NCBI RefSeq assembly: GCF_916619195.1
Contig: NZ_CAKAKL010000002.1
Span: 310,001 to 374,000, forward strand
From: Inquilinus sp. Marseille-Q2685
GTDB lineage: Bacteria > Pseudomonadota > Alphaproteobacteria > DSM-16000 > Inquilinaceae
Direction of reading: 5' to 3'
DNA: 64,000 bases
Position numbers and translations under genes: made by a program. Of the stretch, positions 35,670 to 44,815 are shown one piece after another; position 1 is the stretch's first letter, and every line of letters begins with the position of its first letter. The notes beneath the pieces were generated by a model. It saw only the letters and a program-made list of their open reading frames with translations. It was not told the DNA's origin and ran no database searches.

Positions 35670-35741
35670 GGCGCGGTCTCGCTTCGCGGCGTTACGGCCG
35701 CGTGTGCCAGATATTGATGGCAGAATAAGGGAAGACCCGTC

Positions 35742-36896
35742 TCACCCCAGCAGCGCCGCCAGCACCGCGTCGAGGCGCTGGCGGCCGGCGGGGGTGGCGG
35801 TCAGGCGCGCAGCATCCTCGGCCAGGAAGCCGCCGGCGACCAGCCGGTCCAGCCGGCGGCGGTCGATCGCCCGGTCGAAGGGCAGGCCGGATTCGTCGGC
35901 GATGCGGGACTTCAGGACGCCCTCGACCAGGCGCAGCCCCATCATCAGCATCTCGTCGCGGCGGCTCTCCGGCGGGACCGCCTCGCGCTCGTGCTCGGCA
36001 TGGCCGGCGGCCTCGACCCGCTCCAGCCACACCTCCGGCGCCCGGTGGGTGCGGGTGCCCCACTTTCCGTCGTTCAGCGTCAGCCGGCCATGCGCGCCGG
36101 GGCCGATGCCGACATAGTCGCCATAGCGCCAATAGGTCAGGTTGTGCCGCGATTCCTCGCCCGGCCGGGCGTGGTTCGAGATCTCGTAGCCCGGCAGGCC
36201 GGCGGCGCCCAGCACCTCGGCCGTGGCCTCGTAGAGGGCGGCCTGGGTGTCCTCGTCCGGCAGCACCAGTTCGCCGCGGGAGTACAGGGTGTGGAAGCGG
36301 GTGCCCTGCTCGATCGTCAGCTGATAGGCCGAGATGTGGCCGACGGCATGGTCCAGCGCCCGGCGCAGCTCCGCCGTCCAGCCGGCCACGGTCTGGCCCG
36401 GCCGGGCATAGATCAGGTCGAAGGAGAAGCGGTCGAAATGCCGGGCGGCCAGGCCGACGGCGTCCAGCGCCTCCTCCGCGGAATGGTTGCGGCCCAGGAA
36501 GCGCAGCGACGCCTCGTCCAGCGCCTGGACGCCCAGCGACACCCGGTTCACCCCGGCGGCGCGGAATCCGGCGAACAGGTGGGATTCGACCGAGGTCGGG
36601 TTCGCCTCCAGCGTGATCTCGACATCGGGCGCCAGCCCCCAGCGCTGGGCCGCGCGATCGATCACGGCGGCGGCGGTGGCCGGCTGCATCAGCGACGGGG
36701 TGCCGCCGCCGAAGAAGATCGAGGTCAGCGTCCGGCCCGGCGTCAGGTCGGCGAAATGGTCCAGCTCCGCCACCAGCGCCCGGCGCCAGCGCTCATGCTC
36801 CACCTGCTCCCGGACATGTGAGTTGAAGTCGCAATACGGGCATTTCGACCGGCAGAACGGCCAATGGACGTAGAGGGCGAAGCCGGGGGCGGTCAT
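35742..36896 (-). CDS. hemW: Radical SAM heme chaperone HemW
   Basis: 384 aa. The radical-SAM cysteines are in [11 protein letters not shown] (C-x3-C-x2-C), preceded by [16 protein letters not shown] is the SAM glycine motif and [20 protein letters not shown] the HemW signature that separates it from a true coproporphyrinogen oxidase by the lack of the HemN N-terminal extension. It binds heme for transfer to respiratory proteins. The ATG overlaps the rdgB stop (ATGA), the usual rdgB-hemW pair. Confidence 0.95.
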   Translation of the reverse strand: MTAPGFALYVHWPFCRSKCPYCDFNSHVREQVEHERWRRALVAELDHFADLTPGRTLTSIFFGGGTPSLMQPATAAAVIDRAAQRWGLAPDVEITLEANPTSVESHLFAGFRAAGVNRVSLGVQALDEASLRFLGRNHSAEEALDAVGLAARHFDRFSFDLIYARPGQTVAGWTAELRRALDHAVGHISAYQLTIEQGTRFHTLYSRGELVLPDEDTQAALYEATAEVLGAAGLPGYEISNHARPGEESRHNLTYWRYGDYVGIGPGAHGRLTLNDGKWGTRTHRAPEVWLERVEAAGHAEHEREAVPPESRRDEMLMMGLRLVEGVLKSRIADESGLPFDRAIDRRRLDRLVAGGFLAEDAARLTATPAGRQRLDAVLAALLG

Positions 36897-37525
36897 CCGG
36901 CCTCGAAGCAGCGCGCCACCAGCTTGCGGAAGGCGTCGGCGCGATGGCTCATGGCGTGCTTCTCGGCCGCTTCCATTTCGCCGAAGGTTCGGTCATGGCC
37001 GTCCGGCACGAAGATCGGGTCGTAGCCGAAGCCCTTGGTGCCGCGGGCGGGCCAGACCAGCCGGCCGCGGATCTCGCCCTCGACCGTCTCGCAATGGCCG
37101 TCCGGCCAGCACAGCGACAGGGCGCAGACGAAGCGGGCGCTGCGGTCCGGGTTGTCGCCCAGCTTCAGCCGCACCTGCTCCATGGCATAGGCGAAGTCGC
37201 GGCCGCTGCCGTCGGGCTTCTCGGCCCAGCGGGCGGAATAGATGCCGGGATCGCCGCCCAGGCCGGTGACGGACACGCCGCTGTCGTCGGCCAGCGACGG
37301 CAGGCCGGTGGCCGCGGCGACGAAGCGGGCCTTCAGCTCGGCATTGGCGACGAAGGTCGTGCCGGTCTCCTCCGGCTCCGGCACGCCATGGTCGGCGGCC
37401 GAGGTCAGGCGCGGCACGCGGCCTTCCAGCAGGGCGGCGATCTCGGGGATCTTTCCCTTGTTGTGGCTGGCGATGACCAGGTGGTCGCCGGCGAAGCGGC
37501 GGGCGGGGGAGGCGGCGTTCGTCAT
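36893..37525 (-). CDS. rdgB: RdgB/HAM1 non-canonical purine NTP pyrophosphatase
   Basis: 210 aa. [18 protein letters not shown] (substrate/metal motif SHNxGK), [20 protein letters not shown] and [12 protein letters not shown] with SHRADAF near the end are all family-defining. It cleaves ITP, dITP and XTP to monophosphates and pyrophosphate, keeping these bases out of nucleic acids. I use ATG 37525; ATG 37534 is possible. Coupled to hemW by overlap; divergent from the 37621 gene. Confidence 0.95.
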   Translation of the reverse strand: MTNAASPARRFAGDHLVIASHNKGKIPEIAALLEGRVPRLTSAADHGVPEPEETGTTFVANAELKARFVAAATGLPSLADDSGVSVTGLGGDPGIYSARWAEKPDGSGRDFAYAMEQVRLKLGDNPDRSARFVCALSLCWPDGHCETVEGEIRGRLVWPARGTKGFGYDPIFVPDGHDRTFGEMEAAEKHAMSHRADAFRKLVARCFEAG

Positions 37526-37620
37526 GATGGGCATCAGATACGCGTGCCGGAGGCTGGAATCAAAGGCGGCGTCTGGTGCACTGTGTCGTCTCCAACGCAT
37601 GGCGGTGAGGGGCGAGGACG

Positions 37621-38484
37621 ATGAAGGTCGCATTCCTGGGCATGGGCGTCATGGGCGCGCCGATGGCGGGGCATCTGGTCAAGGCGGGGCACGAGGTCAC
37701 CGTCTTCAACCGCACCGCGGCGAAGGCCGAGGCCTGGGCCGAGCGCCACGGCGGTCAGTGGGCGCCGACCCCGGCCGAGGCGGCGAAGGACGCCGCCATC
37801 GTGTTCATGTGCGTCGGCAATGACGACGACATCCGCTCGGTGGTCAAGGGGCCGGACGGCGCCTTCGCCGGCATGTCCGGCAGCGCCATCCTGGTCGACC
37901 ACACCACGGCCTCGGCCGATATCGCCCGCGAGCTGGAGGCCGAGGCCGACCGGCTCGGCTTCGGCTTCCTCGACGCGCCGGTCTCGGGCGGCCAGGCGGG
38001 GGCGGAGAACGGTGTGCTGACGGTGATGTGCGGCGGGCGCGAGGAGGTCTTCGCCATCGCGAAGCCGGTGATCGACAGCTACGCCCGCGCCTGCACCCTG
38101 ATGGGCCCGGCCGGCGCCGGCCAGCTGACCAAGATGGTCAACCAGATCTGCATCGCCGGGCTGGTCCAGGCCCTGGCCGAGGGGCTGAACTTCGCCCAGA
38201 AGGCCGGGCTCGACGGCAACCTGGTGCTCGACGTCATCTCCAAAGGCGCGGCGCAGAGCTGGCAGATGGAGAATCGCGGCCGCACCATGCTCCAGGGCAA
38301 GTACGATTTCGGCTTCGCCATCGACTGGATGCGCAAGGACCTCGGCATCTGCTTCCAGGAGGCCAGGCACAACGGCGCCCGGCTGCCGGTGACGGCGCTG
38401 GTCGACCAGTTCTACGCCGCGGTCCAGGCCAAAGCCGGCGGCCGGGTCGACACCTCCAGCCTGCTGCTGGCGCTGCAGGACTGA
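37621..38484 (+). CDS. 3-hydroxyisobutyrate dehydrogenase-family NAD(P)-dependent oxidoreductase
   Basis: 287 aa. [20 protein letters not shown] is the nucleotide-binding start; [20 protein letters not shown] is the substrate loop and [14 protein letters not shown] holds the catalytic Lys. Family members oxidise beta-hydroxyacids such as 3-hydroxyisobutyrate, tartronate semialdehyde (reverse) or related compounds; NAD versus NADP preference may follow the Asn-Arg after the second strand (VTVFNRT), which suggests NADP. Stands alone. Confidence 0.9.
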   Translation: MKVAFLGMGVMGAPMAGHLVKAGHEVTVFNRTAAKAEAWAERHGGQWAPTPAEAAKDAAIVFMCVGNDDDIRSVVKGPDGAFAGMSGSAILVDHTTASADIARELEAEADRLGFGFLDAPVSGGQAGAENGVLTVMCGGREEVFAIAKPVIDSYARACTLMGPAGAGQLTKMVNQICIAGLVQALAEGLNFAQKAGLDGNLVLDVISKGAAQSWQMENRGRTMLQGKYDFGFAIDWMRKDLGICFQEARHNGARLPVTALVDQFYAAVQAKAGGRVDTSSLLLALQD

Positions 38485-38876
38485 TACCAGCGGTCCGAAA
38501 TATTGACCCGTCATGGCGAGCCCCGAAGGGGCGTGGCCATCCAGGGCGGCGTGCACCGGCTCCTGGGGATGGCCACGGCGCTGCCGCTTCGCCACGATGG
38601 GAAAGGGACCGAAGAGTCGATCTCAAAGACCACTGGTATGAGACGGGCCGACGGGTGGTTCGACGGCGTCGCCGTATCCTCTTCACCCTCCCGGGGGAGC
38701 TATGGCATTCACACATCGCCTCCTTTGAGTCCTCTCCCGCGAGCGAGAGGAGACTCAAAAACTCGCTTCAACGACATGTGAATCCGGCAGCCCCGGGGAG
38801 AGGGAGCTTTTCTTCTCTCCTCGGGCCGAGGTCGAAATCGCGTCCCGGATAGAAGTCCGACGCAGCCACGGTCAAT
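38485..38876. repeat. Repeat-bearing spacer
   Basis: Holds a diverged family A element (38509-38600, starting CGTCATGGCGAG) and a hairpin GAGTCCTCTCCCGC with GCGAGAGGAGACTC (about 38727-38756), which shares the CTCTCCCGC core of family B. No gene was recognised here. Confidence 0.6.
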
Positions 38877-39099
38877 CATCGCCATTCGCGTAGTTCATCA
38901 GCCCGATTCAGCCGCGCAACGGTGTCGGGCGAGACGACGAAATGCACGAAGCGCCGCCCCCGCCAACTCCCCGAAGCATTCGGCCGGGGATTTCCGCGGG
39001 ATCATCGAACGGTTCCTGTTGCTGGAACTGACGGCCCTTCTGCGGCTCCTTCCATCCGGCGAACGCGTCCGGACTTTCAGTGTTGGATTTAGGTCCCAT
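38877..39099 (-). pseudogene. Frameshifted remnant of a small unknown gene
   Basis: From ATG 39099 the frame reads MGPKSNTESPDAFAGWKEPQ and then KGRQFQQQEPFDDPAEIPG, protein-like in composition. After about base 38970 that frame turns Gly-rich, while a second frame reads RRFVHFVVSPDTVARLNRAD and ELREWR to a stop at 38879-38877. Joining the two needs one frameshift near 38950-38985, and the total length is not a multiple of three. I infer a broken gene of about 74 codons; family unknown. Confidence 0.42.
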
Positions 39100-39522
39100 G
39101 CGGCCACCCGGCGTGGCTGCCCGCTCGATCCATTGGATTGGCGCCATAGGGCGTGACAAAGGGAATCCATCGGGATCCTAAGGGAAAGAGTGCGTCATTT
39201 TTAGAAAATGCATAACATTTTATATCAATGTCCTATACCTCTGAATATATTAGCAATCACGGAGTCTATCGGTGCCTGAGGGAGAAAATTTGTACTCATC
39301 AGTTCTGAATTTGTTGTTCTACATCAGACAAATGTATAAAAGAAATATTGAAGACTCTTCCCGTTTTGATGTACGCATAGTGCGAATCGTGCCTTCTCCT
39401 TGATAGAAGGGGAGGCAAGAGCTTTTTCCTGATGTGCTCGGCCGATGCCGAGGCGGCGGCCTTGTTTTCCGCCATGCGAGCGGCCCGAAGGCGGCGGGCC
39501 AACTAATTTTCAGGAGAGCTTC
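39100..39522. other. AT-rich spacer upstream of the RTX gene
   Basis: A locally AT-rich stretch (about 39190-39370). It contains a dyad AAAATG-CATAA-CATTTT (39205-39221) followed by TATATC and TATACC candidates for a -10 box. An imperfect hairpin, GCCTTCTCCTT with AAGGGGAGGC (about 39390-39416), is followed by CTTTTT, which could end transcription early. The remaining bases hold no gene that I can support. This is probably the control region of the RTX gene. Confidence 0.45.
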
Positions 39523-41463
39523 ATGGCGACAGTGAACGGCACGGCCGGTAACGACGTGCTCTATGGCAACGACGACACCGCCGATACCGTGAACGGCTTT
39601 GGCGGCAATGATCAGCTGCAAGGCGGCGGCGGCAATGATGTTCTGAACGGCGGCGATGGGAACGATCTCCTCACCGGCGAGGCGGGCGCCGACCGGATCA
39701 ATGGCGGTGCGGGCATCGACACCGCCGATTGGCTCCGTCAGAACGGGCTCACCACGGGGGTCAGCGTCAATCTCCAGACCGGCGCCACCGGCGGCGGGGC
39801 CGCGGGCGATGTGCTGACCGGGATCGAAAATCTCCGGGGCGGCAACTTCAACGACACTCTGATCGGGAATGCCGGGGCCAACACCCTCACTGGAGCCGGC
39901 GGCGCCGACACCATGAATGGCGGAGACGGCAATGATACCGTCAGCGGCCAGGACGGCAATGACCGCCTGAATGGCGGCAACGGCAACGATTACCTGAACG
40001 GAGGGGCCGGTTCCGATCTCCTCGATGGCGGCGCCGGCATCGACACCGTGTCCTACGGCGACGCGACAGCCCGGATCTCGATCAACCTGCAGGCTGGTCA
40101 AATCGGCGGCGCGGCCACGGGCGATACGCTGGCGAACATCGAAAATCTGACCGGAACGAGGTTCGATGACTATATTGCCGCCAACGCTGCCGCGAATGTG
40201 CTGAGCGGCGGGGCCGGCAACGACCAGCTCCGTGGCCAGGACGGCAACGATACGCTTTACGGCGGCGCCGGTGCCGACGACTTGAATGGTGGGAACGGGA
40301 ACGACAATCTTAACGGCGGCGCCGGAAACGATGCCATCGCCGGCAGTGCCGGGGCCGATAACTTGGCCGGCTACGATGGAAATGACTATCTGGTCGGTGG
40401 CGCCGGTGCCGACAGGCTGAATGGAGGCGCAGGCGTCGACACGGTGAGCTATGCCGGTTCGGCGGCTCGCGTGGCGGTGATCCTGTCGAACGGGACGGCG
40501 TCCGGCGGTGATGCCGAGGGCGATACCTTCAGCGGCATCGAGAATCTCGCGGGATCGAGCTTCAGCGACTACCTGGGCGGCAATGCGTCAGCCAACACCT
40601 TGAACGGCGGCGCCGGCGATGACGGCCTGTCCGGCAAGGGCGGCGCCGACCGCATCAACGGCGGCGCCGGGATCGACATGGCGGACTACATCGACTCGGG
40701 TGCCGCGGTGACGATCGACCTGGCGGCCGGCACTGCCAGCGGCGGCGACGCCGCCGGCGACACCCTGACCAGCATCGAGAGCCTGCGCGGCCCCGCCTTC
40801 GACGACCCCCTGACCGGCAACGATGGCGACAACCGCCTGTCCGGCCTCGACGGCGTCGACACGCTCAACGGAGGTGCCGGCCAGGACAAGCTGATCGGCG
40901 GTGCCGGGGCCGATATCCTGAACGGCGGCGACGGCTTCGACATGGCGGGGTACGACAACGCCTCCGCCGGCCTGACGGTCAGCTTGGCCGACCCCTCCGC
41001 CAACACCGGCGACGCGGTGGGCGACGTCTACAACAGCATCGAAGACCTCCTCGGCAGCCAATTCAACGACGTGCTGACCGGTGATGCCGGCACCAACTAC
41101 ATCATCGGCTATTACGGCGACGACCGGATCGACGGCGGGGGCGGCGCCGATACCCTGGTGGGCTCGAGCGGCGCGGACACCTTCGTCTTCTCCACCGCGG
41201 CCGACACCGTGGCCGGCAATCCGGACCGGATCAACGATTTCTCGCAAAGCGATGCCGACAAGATCGACGTGTCGGCCATCACCGGCGGCTCCGGCAGCTT
41301 CATCGGCACGGCGGCGTTCAGCGGCGCCGCCGGCGAGGTCCGCTACGAGGCGGGGACCGAGGACACCCAGATCTATATCGACGCCAATGGCGACGGCTCG
41401 GCCGATGCGCAGATCCGTCTCATCGGCGTGGTCACCCTGACCGCCGGCGACTTCGTGCTGTAG
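39523..41463 (+). CDS. RTX (hemolysin-type calcium-binding) repeat protein, type I secreted
   Basis: 646 aa with no N-terminal signal peptide. Almost the whole chain is made of glycine- and aspartate-rich nonapeptides (GGNDQLQGG, GGDGNDLLTG, GGAGADRING and so on) in several blocks, separated by spacer segments of a repeating pattern (GIDTADW..., then GDVLTGIENLRG, each about 60 residues). The C-terminus (ADTFVFSTAADTV, DRINDFSQSDADKIDVSAIT, ending GDFVL) is the M10-type secretion and Ca-binding end. Such proteins fold on binding calcium outside the cell. No enzyme domain is present, and no HlyB/HlyD genes are nearby. CAGGAGAG precedes ATG 39523. Confidence 0.92.
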   Translation: MATVNGTAGNDVLYGNDDTADTVNGFGGNDQLQGGGGNDVLNGGDGNDLLTGEAGADRINGGAGIDTADWLRQNGLTTGVSVNLQTGATGGGAAGDVLTGIENLRGGNFNDTLIGNAGANTLTGAGGADTMNGGDGNDTVSGQDGNDRLNGGNGNDYLNGGAGSDLLDGGAGIDTVSYGDATARISINLQAGQIGGAATGDTLANIENLTGTRFDDYIAANAAANVLSGGAGNDQLRGQDGNDTLYGGAGADDLNGGNGNDNLNGGAGNDAIAGSAGADNLAGYDGNDYLVGGAGADRLNGGAGVDTVSYAGSAARVAVILSNGTASGGDAEGDTFSGIENLAGSSFSDYLGGNASANTLNGGAGDDGLSGKGGADRINGGAGIDMADYIDSGAAVTIDLAAGTASGGDAAGDTLTSIESLRGPAFDDPLTGNDGDNRLSGLDGVDTLNGGAGQDKLIGGAGADILNGGDGFDMAGYDNASAGLTVSLADPSANTGDAVGDVYNSIEDLLGSQFNDVLTGDAGTNYIIGYYGDDRIDGGGGADTLVGSSGADTFVFSTAADTVAGNPDRINDFSQSDADKIDVSAITGGSGSFIGTAAFSGAAGEVRYEAGTEDTQIYIDANGDGSADAQIRLIGVVTLTAGDFVL

Positions 41464-41642
41464 TTCGGCAGACGCGGCCCTCGGGCCGCTGCGGTGCCCC
41501 GGTCCGGACGATGCAGATCGATCGGACCGGCATGAGCGAGCGAGGGGCCCACTCCCTCGCTCGTTCTCTCTCCTCCCTTGCGTGGCCTGCCTTCGTCCGA
41601 GCGGGCCGGCTGCGCCGAAGTGCCTTCTCAGGAGGCGAGAGC

Positions 41643-42302
41643 ATGTCCACTCATGATGCCAGGCTGTCGGCAAAGGTCCGGCGGGTGCCGCGCCAGGCTC
41701 GCTCTCGCGCCACGATCGAAGCGATCGTCCAGGCGGGGGCCGCCGTGCTGAGCGCCCGGGGCTGGTTCGGGTTCACGACCAACGAGGTGATCGACGTGGC
41801 GGGGGTGGGCACTGCCACGCTGTACCAGTACTTCCCGAACAAGGACGCGCTGGTCGCGGCCGTCGGGCGGCAGCACTTCGATCATGCGCTGGAGGAGTTG
41901 CGGCGGTCCGTGAGTGGAAGAAGCGGGCTGAGGCATCTCGTCGATGACTTCGTCCAGGGGATGGTGGCGGTCCATTCCATCGATCCCTGGCTGCACCGGG
42001 CCCTGCTCGACTCGCCCGCCCCCGCCGAATCCCGCGCGGCGCGCGCTGCCTTTCAGGCCGAATATCTGAGCCGATGCGAGGCCGTCGTCCGGGCGTTTCG
42101 GGGCGGCCCCAAGGGCGCAGCCGATGCGGCCGTCGTGCAGGTGCTGTCCTCTGCTGTGGAGAGCGTGATCTACAACGCCAACCGGAACGGGACGCCGAGG
42201 ATGCCGGAGCTGAAGAGAGAACTCGTGGCATTGGTGACCGGCTATCTCGGCGCCACCATCCGCTCTCCGGGTGAAGTGCTGGCGTTCGCCGCGCATGCCT
42301 GA
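41643..42302 (+). CDS. TetR-family transcriptional regulator
   Basis: 219 aa. RRVPRQARSRATIEAIVQAG begins the N-terminal DNA-binding domain; GWFGFTTNEVIDVAGVGTAT and LYQYFPNKDALV are the helix-turn-helix of TetR repressors (residues about 30-67). The remaining 150 residues are the ligand-binding domain with no recognised ligand. AGGAGGCGAGAGC precedes ATG 41643. Neighbours: RTX gene 179 bases upstream, Mpo1-like gene 69 bases downstream; the target is not clear. Confidence 0.92.
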   Translation: MSTHDARLSAKVRRVPRQARSRATIEAIVQAGAAVLSARGWFGFTTNEVIDVAGVGTATLYQYFPNKDALVAAVGRQHFDHALEELRRSVSGRSGLRHLVDDFVQGMVAVHSIDPWLHRALLDSPAPAESRAARAAFQAEYLSRCEAVVRAFRGGPKGAADAAVVQVLSSAVESVIYNANRNGTPRMPELKRELVALVTGYLGATIRSPGEVLAFAAHA

Positions 42303-42371
42303 TCGCGCGATCGCTCTGCGTCTCGCGTGAAGCCCGCCCTGGGTTTATTCTCCTGGCGGGGAGGATCGCGC

Positions 42372-42890
42372 ATGGCTTCGGATCTGTTCGATCGCCAGAT
42401 GGCGATGTACACCAGCTTCCACCGCGACGGCCGCAACCGGCTGACCCATTTCTTCGGCATCCCGGCGATCATCCAGGCGGTGCTGATCGCGCTGGCCGCC
42501 ATCCCGCTCGGCACCATCGGCGGCTGGCCGGTGACGCTGGCCGATCTGGTCGCCCTGCTGGTCTGGCTCCTGTGGATCGCGCTCGATCTCGGGCTCGGCC
42601 TGGCCATGGCGGTGGTGGTGATCCCGGGGCTGATCGTCGCCCGTGCCGTGGCCGGCGGCGGCTCGCCTTCGACCACCTGGATCGTCGCCGGCACCCTGTT
42701 CGTCGGCGGCTGGGTGCTGCAGCTGGTCGGCCATGCCTATGAGGGCAAACGGCCGGCCTTCCTGTCGAACCTGTTCCAGCTGCTGATCGGCCCGATGTTC
42801 CTGATGGCCGAGACCGCCTTCGCCCTTGGCTTGCGCTCCGGCCTGAAGCACCGGGTCGAGGCCGCGGCGGCCGCCTATCAGTCGAGATAG
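42372..42890 (+). CDS. Mpo1-like (DUF962) integral membrane protein
   Basis: 172 aa with four hydrophobic segments. YTSFHRDGRNRLTHFFGIPA (His and Asn ligands of the Mpo1 core) and GWVLQLVGHAYEGKRPAFLS (Gly-His-x3-Glu-Gly-x2-Pro-Ala) are the defining motifs. Yeast Mpo1 is an Fe(II) dioxygenase that shortens 2-hydroxy fatty acids by one carbon; bacterial members probably share the reaction, but this is untested. Its 3' end overlaps the convergent GFA gene by 13 bases. Confidence 0.88.
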   Translation: MASDLFDRQMAMYTSFHRDGRNRLTHFFGIPAIIQAVLIALAAIPLGTIGGWPVTLADLVALLVWLLWIALDLGLGLAMAVVVIPGLIVARAVAGGGSPSTTWIVAGTLFVGGWVLQLVGHAYEGKRPAFLSNLFQLLIGPMFLMAETAFALGLRSGLKHRVEAAAAAYQSR

Positions 42891-43237
42891 GTCCAGGTAT
42901 CGGCGCCGTCGAAGCGGCGCACCGGCACGCCCTCGATCTCGGCCGGGTCGATCAGCCGGGCGTTGATCGCCACCCGTGCCGGATCTCCGGCCGGCAACCC
43001 CTCCCAATGGGTGACGCAGCCGCAGGTCGGGCAATGGTGGATCGCCAGGCTGCGGTCGCCCTGGATGTAGGCCACCGTGGTGCCGGCGCCGGCAACGATG
43101 GTCAGCTGGTCGCGCGGATAATAGGCCCACAGCGTGCCGAGGCGGCGGCAGATCGAACAGTTGCAGGAGGTCAGCCGCTGCGGCCGCTCCGCGACCTGCA
43201 GCCGGACGGCGCCGCAATGGCAGGAGGCTTCGATCAT
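42878..43237 (-). CDS. GFA/CENP-V-family zinc protein
   Basis: 119 aa. Zinc-binding Cys are in SCHCGAVRL, SCNCSICRRLG and HHCPTCGCVTHWEG, the standard GFA pattern. The family was named for glutathione-dependent formaldehyde-activating enzyme; most members have unknown substrates, often small thiol adducts. ATG 43237 has AGGTCCC upstream; a longer frame from 43369 adds an unconserved stretch. Cytoplasmic, single domain. Confidence 0.88.
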   Translation of the reverse strand: MIEASCHCGAVRLQVAERPQRLTSCNCSICRRLGTLWAYYPRDQLTIVAGAGTTVAYIQGDRSLAIHHCPTCGCVTHWEGLPAGDPARVAINARLIDPAEIEGVPVRRFDGADTWTYLD

Positions 43238-43299
43238 AGGGACCTCGCGGGGTCGGCTCGGATGCCGGGATGATCCGCCCGTACCGCCCGGACCGCAAC

Positions 43300-43899
43300 T
43301 CAGGGCCCGACCACACCCGGCAGCTCGGCGCCGATGGCACAGGAATCGAGGCCCTGGATCGCCTGCCACAGATTGCCGGCGGCGATGCTCAGCACCTCCT
43401 CCGGCACCGGCTGGCCGGCGCGGATCGCGGTGAAGCGCAGAGTCGCTTCGTCTGCGTCCAGCGTCTCCTGCAGGGCCGGCGTCTCCTCCAGCGTGAAGCG
43501 CCAGGTCGGCAGGCCGGGCGATGCGACCGAGACGGCGACGGTCTGGGAGCCCAGCCGCAGCTCCGCCGTGCCGTCGGGCTGGAAGCGCCCGCCGGCCTTC
43601 GCCAGGCCGGGGGCGGAGACCAGGATCTCGATCCGGTTGAGGTCATCGCGCCGGATCCATTCGGTCTGGCCGGGCTGTCCGCCCAGGCGCAGGAAGCAGG
43701 CATTGCCCGGCAGCCGGTACAGGACCGGGCCGCCGGCCTCGGGCGCGTAGTCGATCAGCTTCTCGGCCCGGGGTGCCCGCTCGAGAGCGACGAAGGTGGT
43801 CAGCAGATGGGCCTCGATCCGTGGTAGGCCGGGCGTCATGAAGGTGGGCAGCACCAGCGCGGCTGGGATCAGGGAAACCAAGAACACGAGGCTGATCAT
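43300..43899 (-). CDS. Hypothetical exported or membrane-anchored protein
   Basis: 199 aa from ATG 43899. Residues 2-22 (ISLVFLVSLIPAALVLPTFM) are a signal peptide or anchor. The mature part is beta-rich and begins with GLPRIEAHLLTTFVALERAP; it has paired Cys (NACFLRL and DSCAIG) that may form a disulfide, consistent with a periplasmic location. No family recognised. It lies between the GFA gene and rph on the same strand, with 81 bases to the rph stop. Confidence 0.6.
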   Translation of the reverse strand: MISLVFLVSLIPAALVLPTFMTPGLPRIEAHLLTTFVALERAPRAEKLIDYAPEAGGPVLYRLPGNACFLRLGGQPGQTEWIRRDDLNRIEILVSAPGLAKAGGRFQPDGTAELRLGSQTVAVSVASPGLPTWRFTLEETPALQETLDADEATLRFTAIRAGQPVPEEVLSIAAGNLWQAIQGLDSCAIGAELPGVVGP

Positions 43900-43980
43900 C
43901 GGCCGCTCCCTTGGCACAGCCGGCAGGATTTCATGGCAGCTCTCCCGGCTCAAGCGCCGGGGATGACAATCCGGCCGGGT

Positions 43981-44700
43981 TCAGTCCTCTCCCAGCGCCG
44001 CCTTCTGGATCGCCGCCAGCTCGGCCGTGCCCTGCTCGGCCAGCGCCAGCAGCGCCTCGAACTCGGCCCGGCTGAAGGGGGTCTGCTCCGCCGTCGCCTG
44101 CACCTCGACCAGCCCGCCCTTGCCGGTGATGACGAAGTTGGCGTCGGCCTGGGCGGTCGAATCCTCGGCATAGTCGAGGTCCAGCACCGCCTGGCCCTGG
44201 TAGAGGCCGCAGGAGATGGCGGCGACGCTGTCGGTCAGCGGCAGCGCCTTGATCTTGCGGATCTGCACCAGATGGCGCAGCGCCAGGGCCAGCGCGACAT
44301 AGCCGCCGGTGATCGCGGCGGTGCGGGTGCCGCCATCGGCCTGCAGCACGTCGCAATCGACCTTGATCTGGATCTCGCCCAGCGACTTCAGGTCGGTCAC
44401 GGCCCGCAGCGACCGGCCGATCAGGCGCTGGATCTCCTGGGTCCGCCCGGTCTGCTTGCCGCGCGCGGCCTCGCGGTCGGTGCGCTGGTCGGTGGCGCGC
44501 GGCAGCATGCCGTACTCCGCCGTCACCCAGCCCTTGCCGCCGCCCTTCAGCCAGGAGGGCACCCGGTCCTCGACCGAGGCCGTGCACAGCACATGGGTGT
44601 CGCCGAACTTCGCCAGGCACGAGCCCTCGGCATATTTGTTGACGTCGGTCTCGAGGCGGATGGCGCGCAGGGCGTCGAAGGCGCGTCCGGACGGTCGCAT
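43981..44700 (-). CDS. rph: Ribonuclease PH
   Basis: 239 aa, full length. [34 protein letters not shown] with [16 protein letters not shown] (phosphate-binding Arg) and [20 protein letters not shown] are family blocks. It is a phosphate-dependent 3' exoribonuclease that trims tRNA precursors as a hexameric ring. Divergent from hrcA with 115 bases between, the usual alphaproteobacterial order. Confidence 0.97.
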   Translation of the reverse strand: MRPSGRAFDALRAIRLETDVNKYAEGSCLAKFGDTHVLCTASVEDRVPSWLKGGGKGWVTAEYGMLPRATDQRTDREAARGKQTGRTQEIQRLIGRSLRAVTDLKSLGEIQIKVDCDVLQADGGTRTAAITGGYVALALALRHLVQIRKIKALPLTDSVAAISCGLYQGQAVLDLDYAEDSTAQADANFVITGKGGLVEVQATAEQTPFSRAEFEALLALAEQGTAELAAIQKAALGED

Positions 44701-44772
44701 GGGGTCGCTTTCTGTTCTCGGCGAAGGTCGCGCACGCTATCCTCGCGGGTCCGACCCGTAAAGCCCGGGAAC

Positions 44773-44800
44773 GTTGATTCGGGTGCAACGGCCCCTACAT
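44773..44800 (+). promoter_or_regulatory. Putative heat-shock (RpoH) promoter for hrcA-grpE
   Basis: GTTGATT (44773-44779) resembles the sigma-32 -35 element (CTTGATG in dnaK P1), and after 12 bases CCCCTACAT (44792-44800) resembles the -10 (CCCCATNT). It ends 15 bases before the hrcA start. No CIRCE inverted repeat (TTAGCACTC-N9-GAGTGCTAA) was found between rph and hrcA, so HrcA autoregulation is not indicated here. Confidence 0.45.
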
Positions 44801-44815
44801 AGCGTGGCGACGGCC

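Noticed and set aside
35670-35741. NAD-type riboswitch before pnuC
   Set aside because: The spacer is only 72 bases and shows no recognisable conserved riboswitch core.
44701-44815. CIRCE element at hrcA
   Set aside because: Neither TTAGCACTC nor GAGTGCTAA, nor a close variant with a 9-base spacing, is present.
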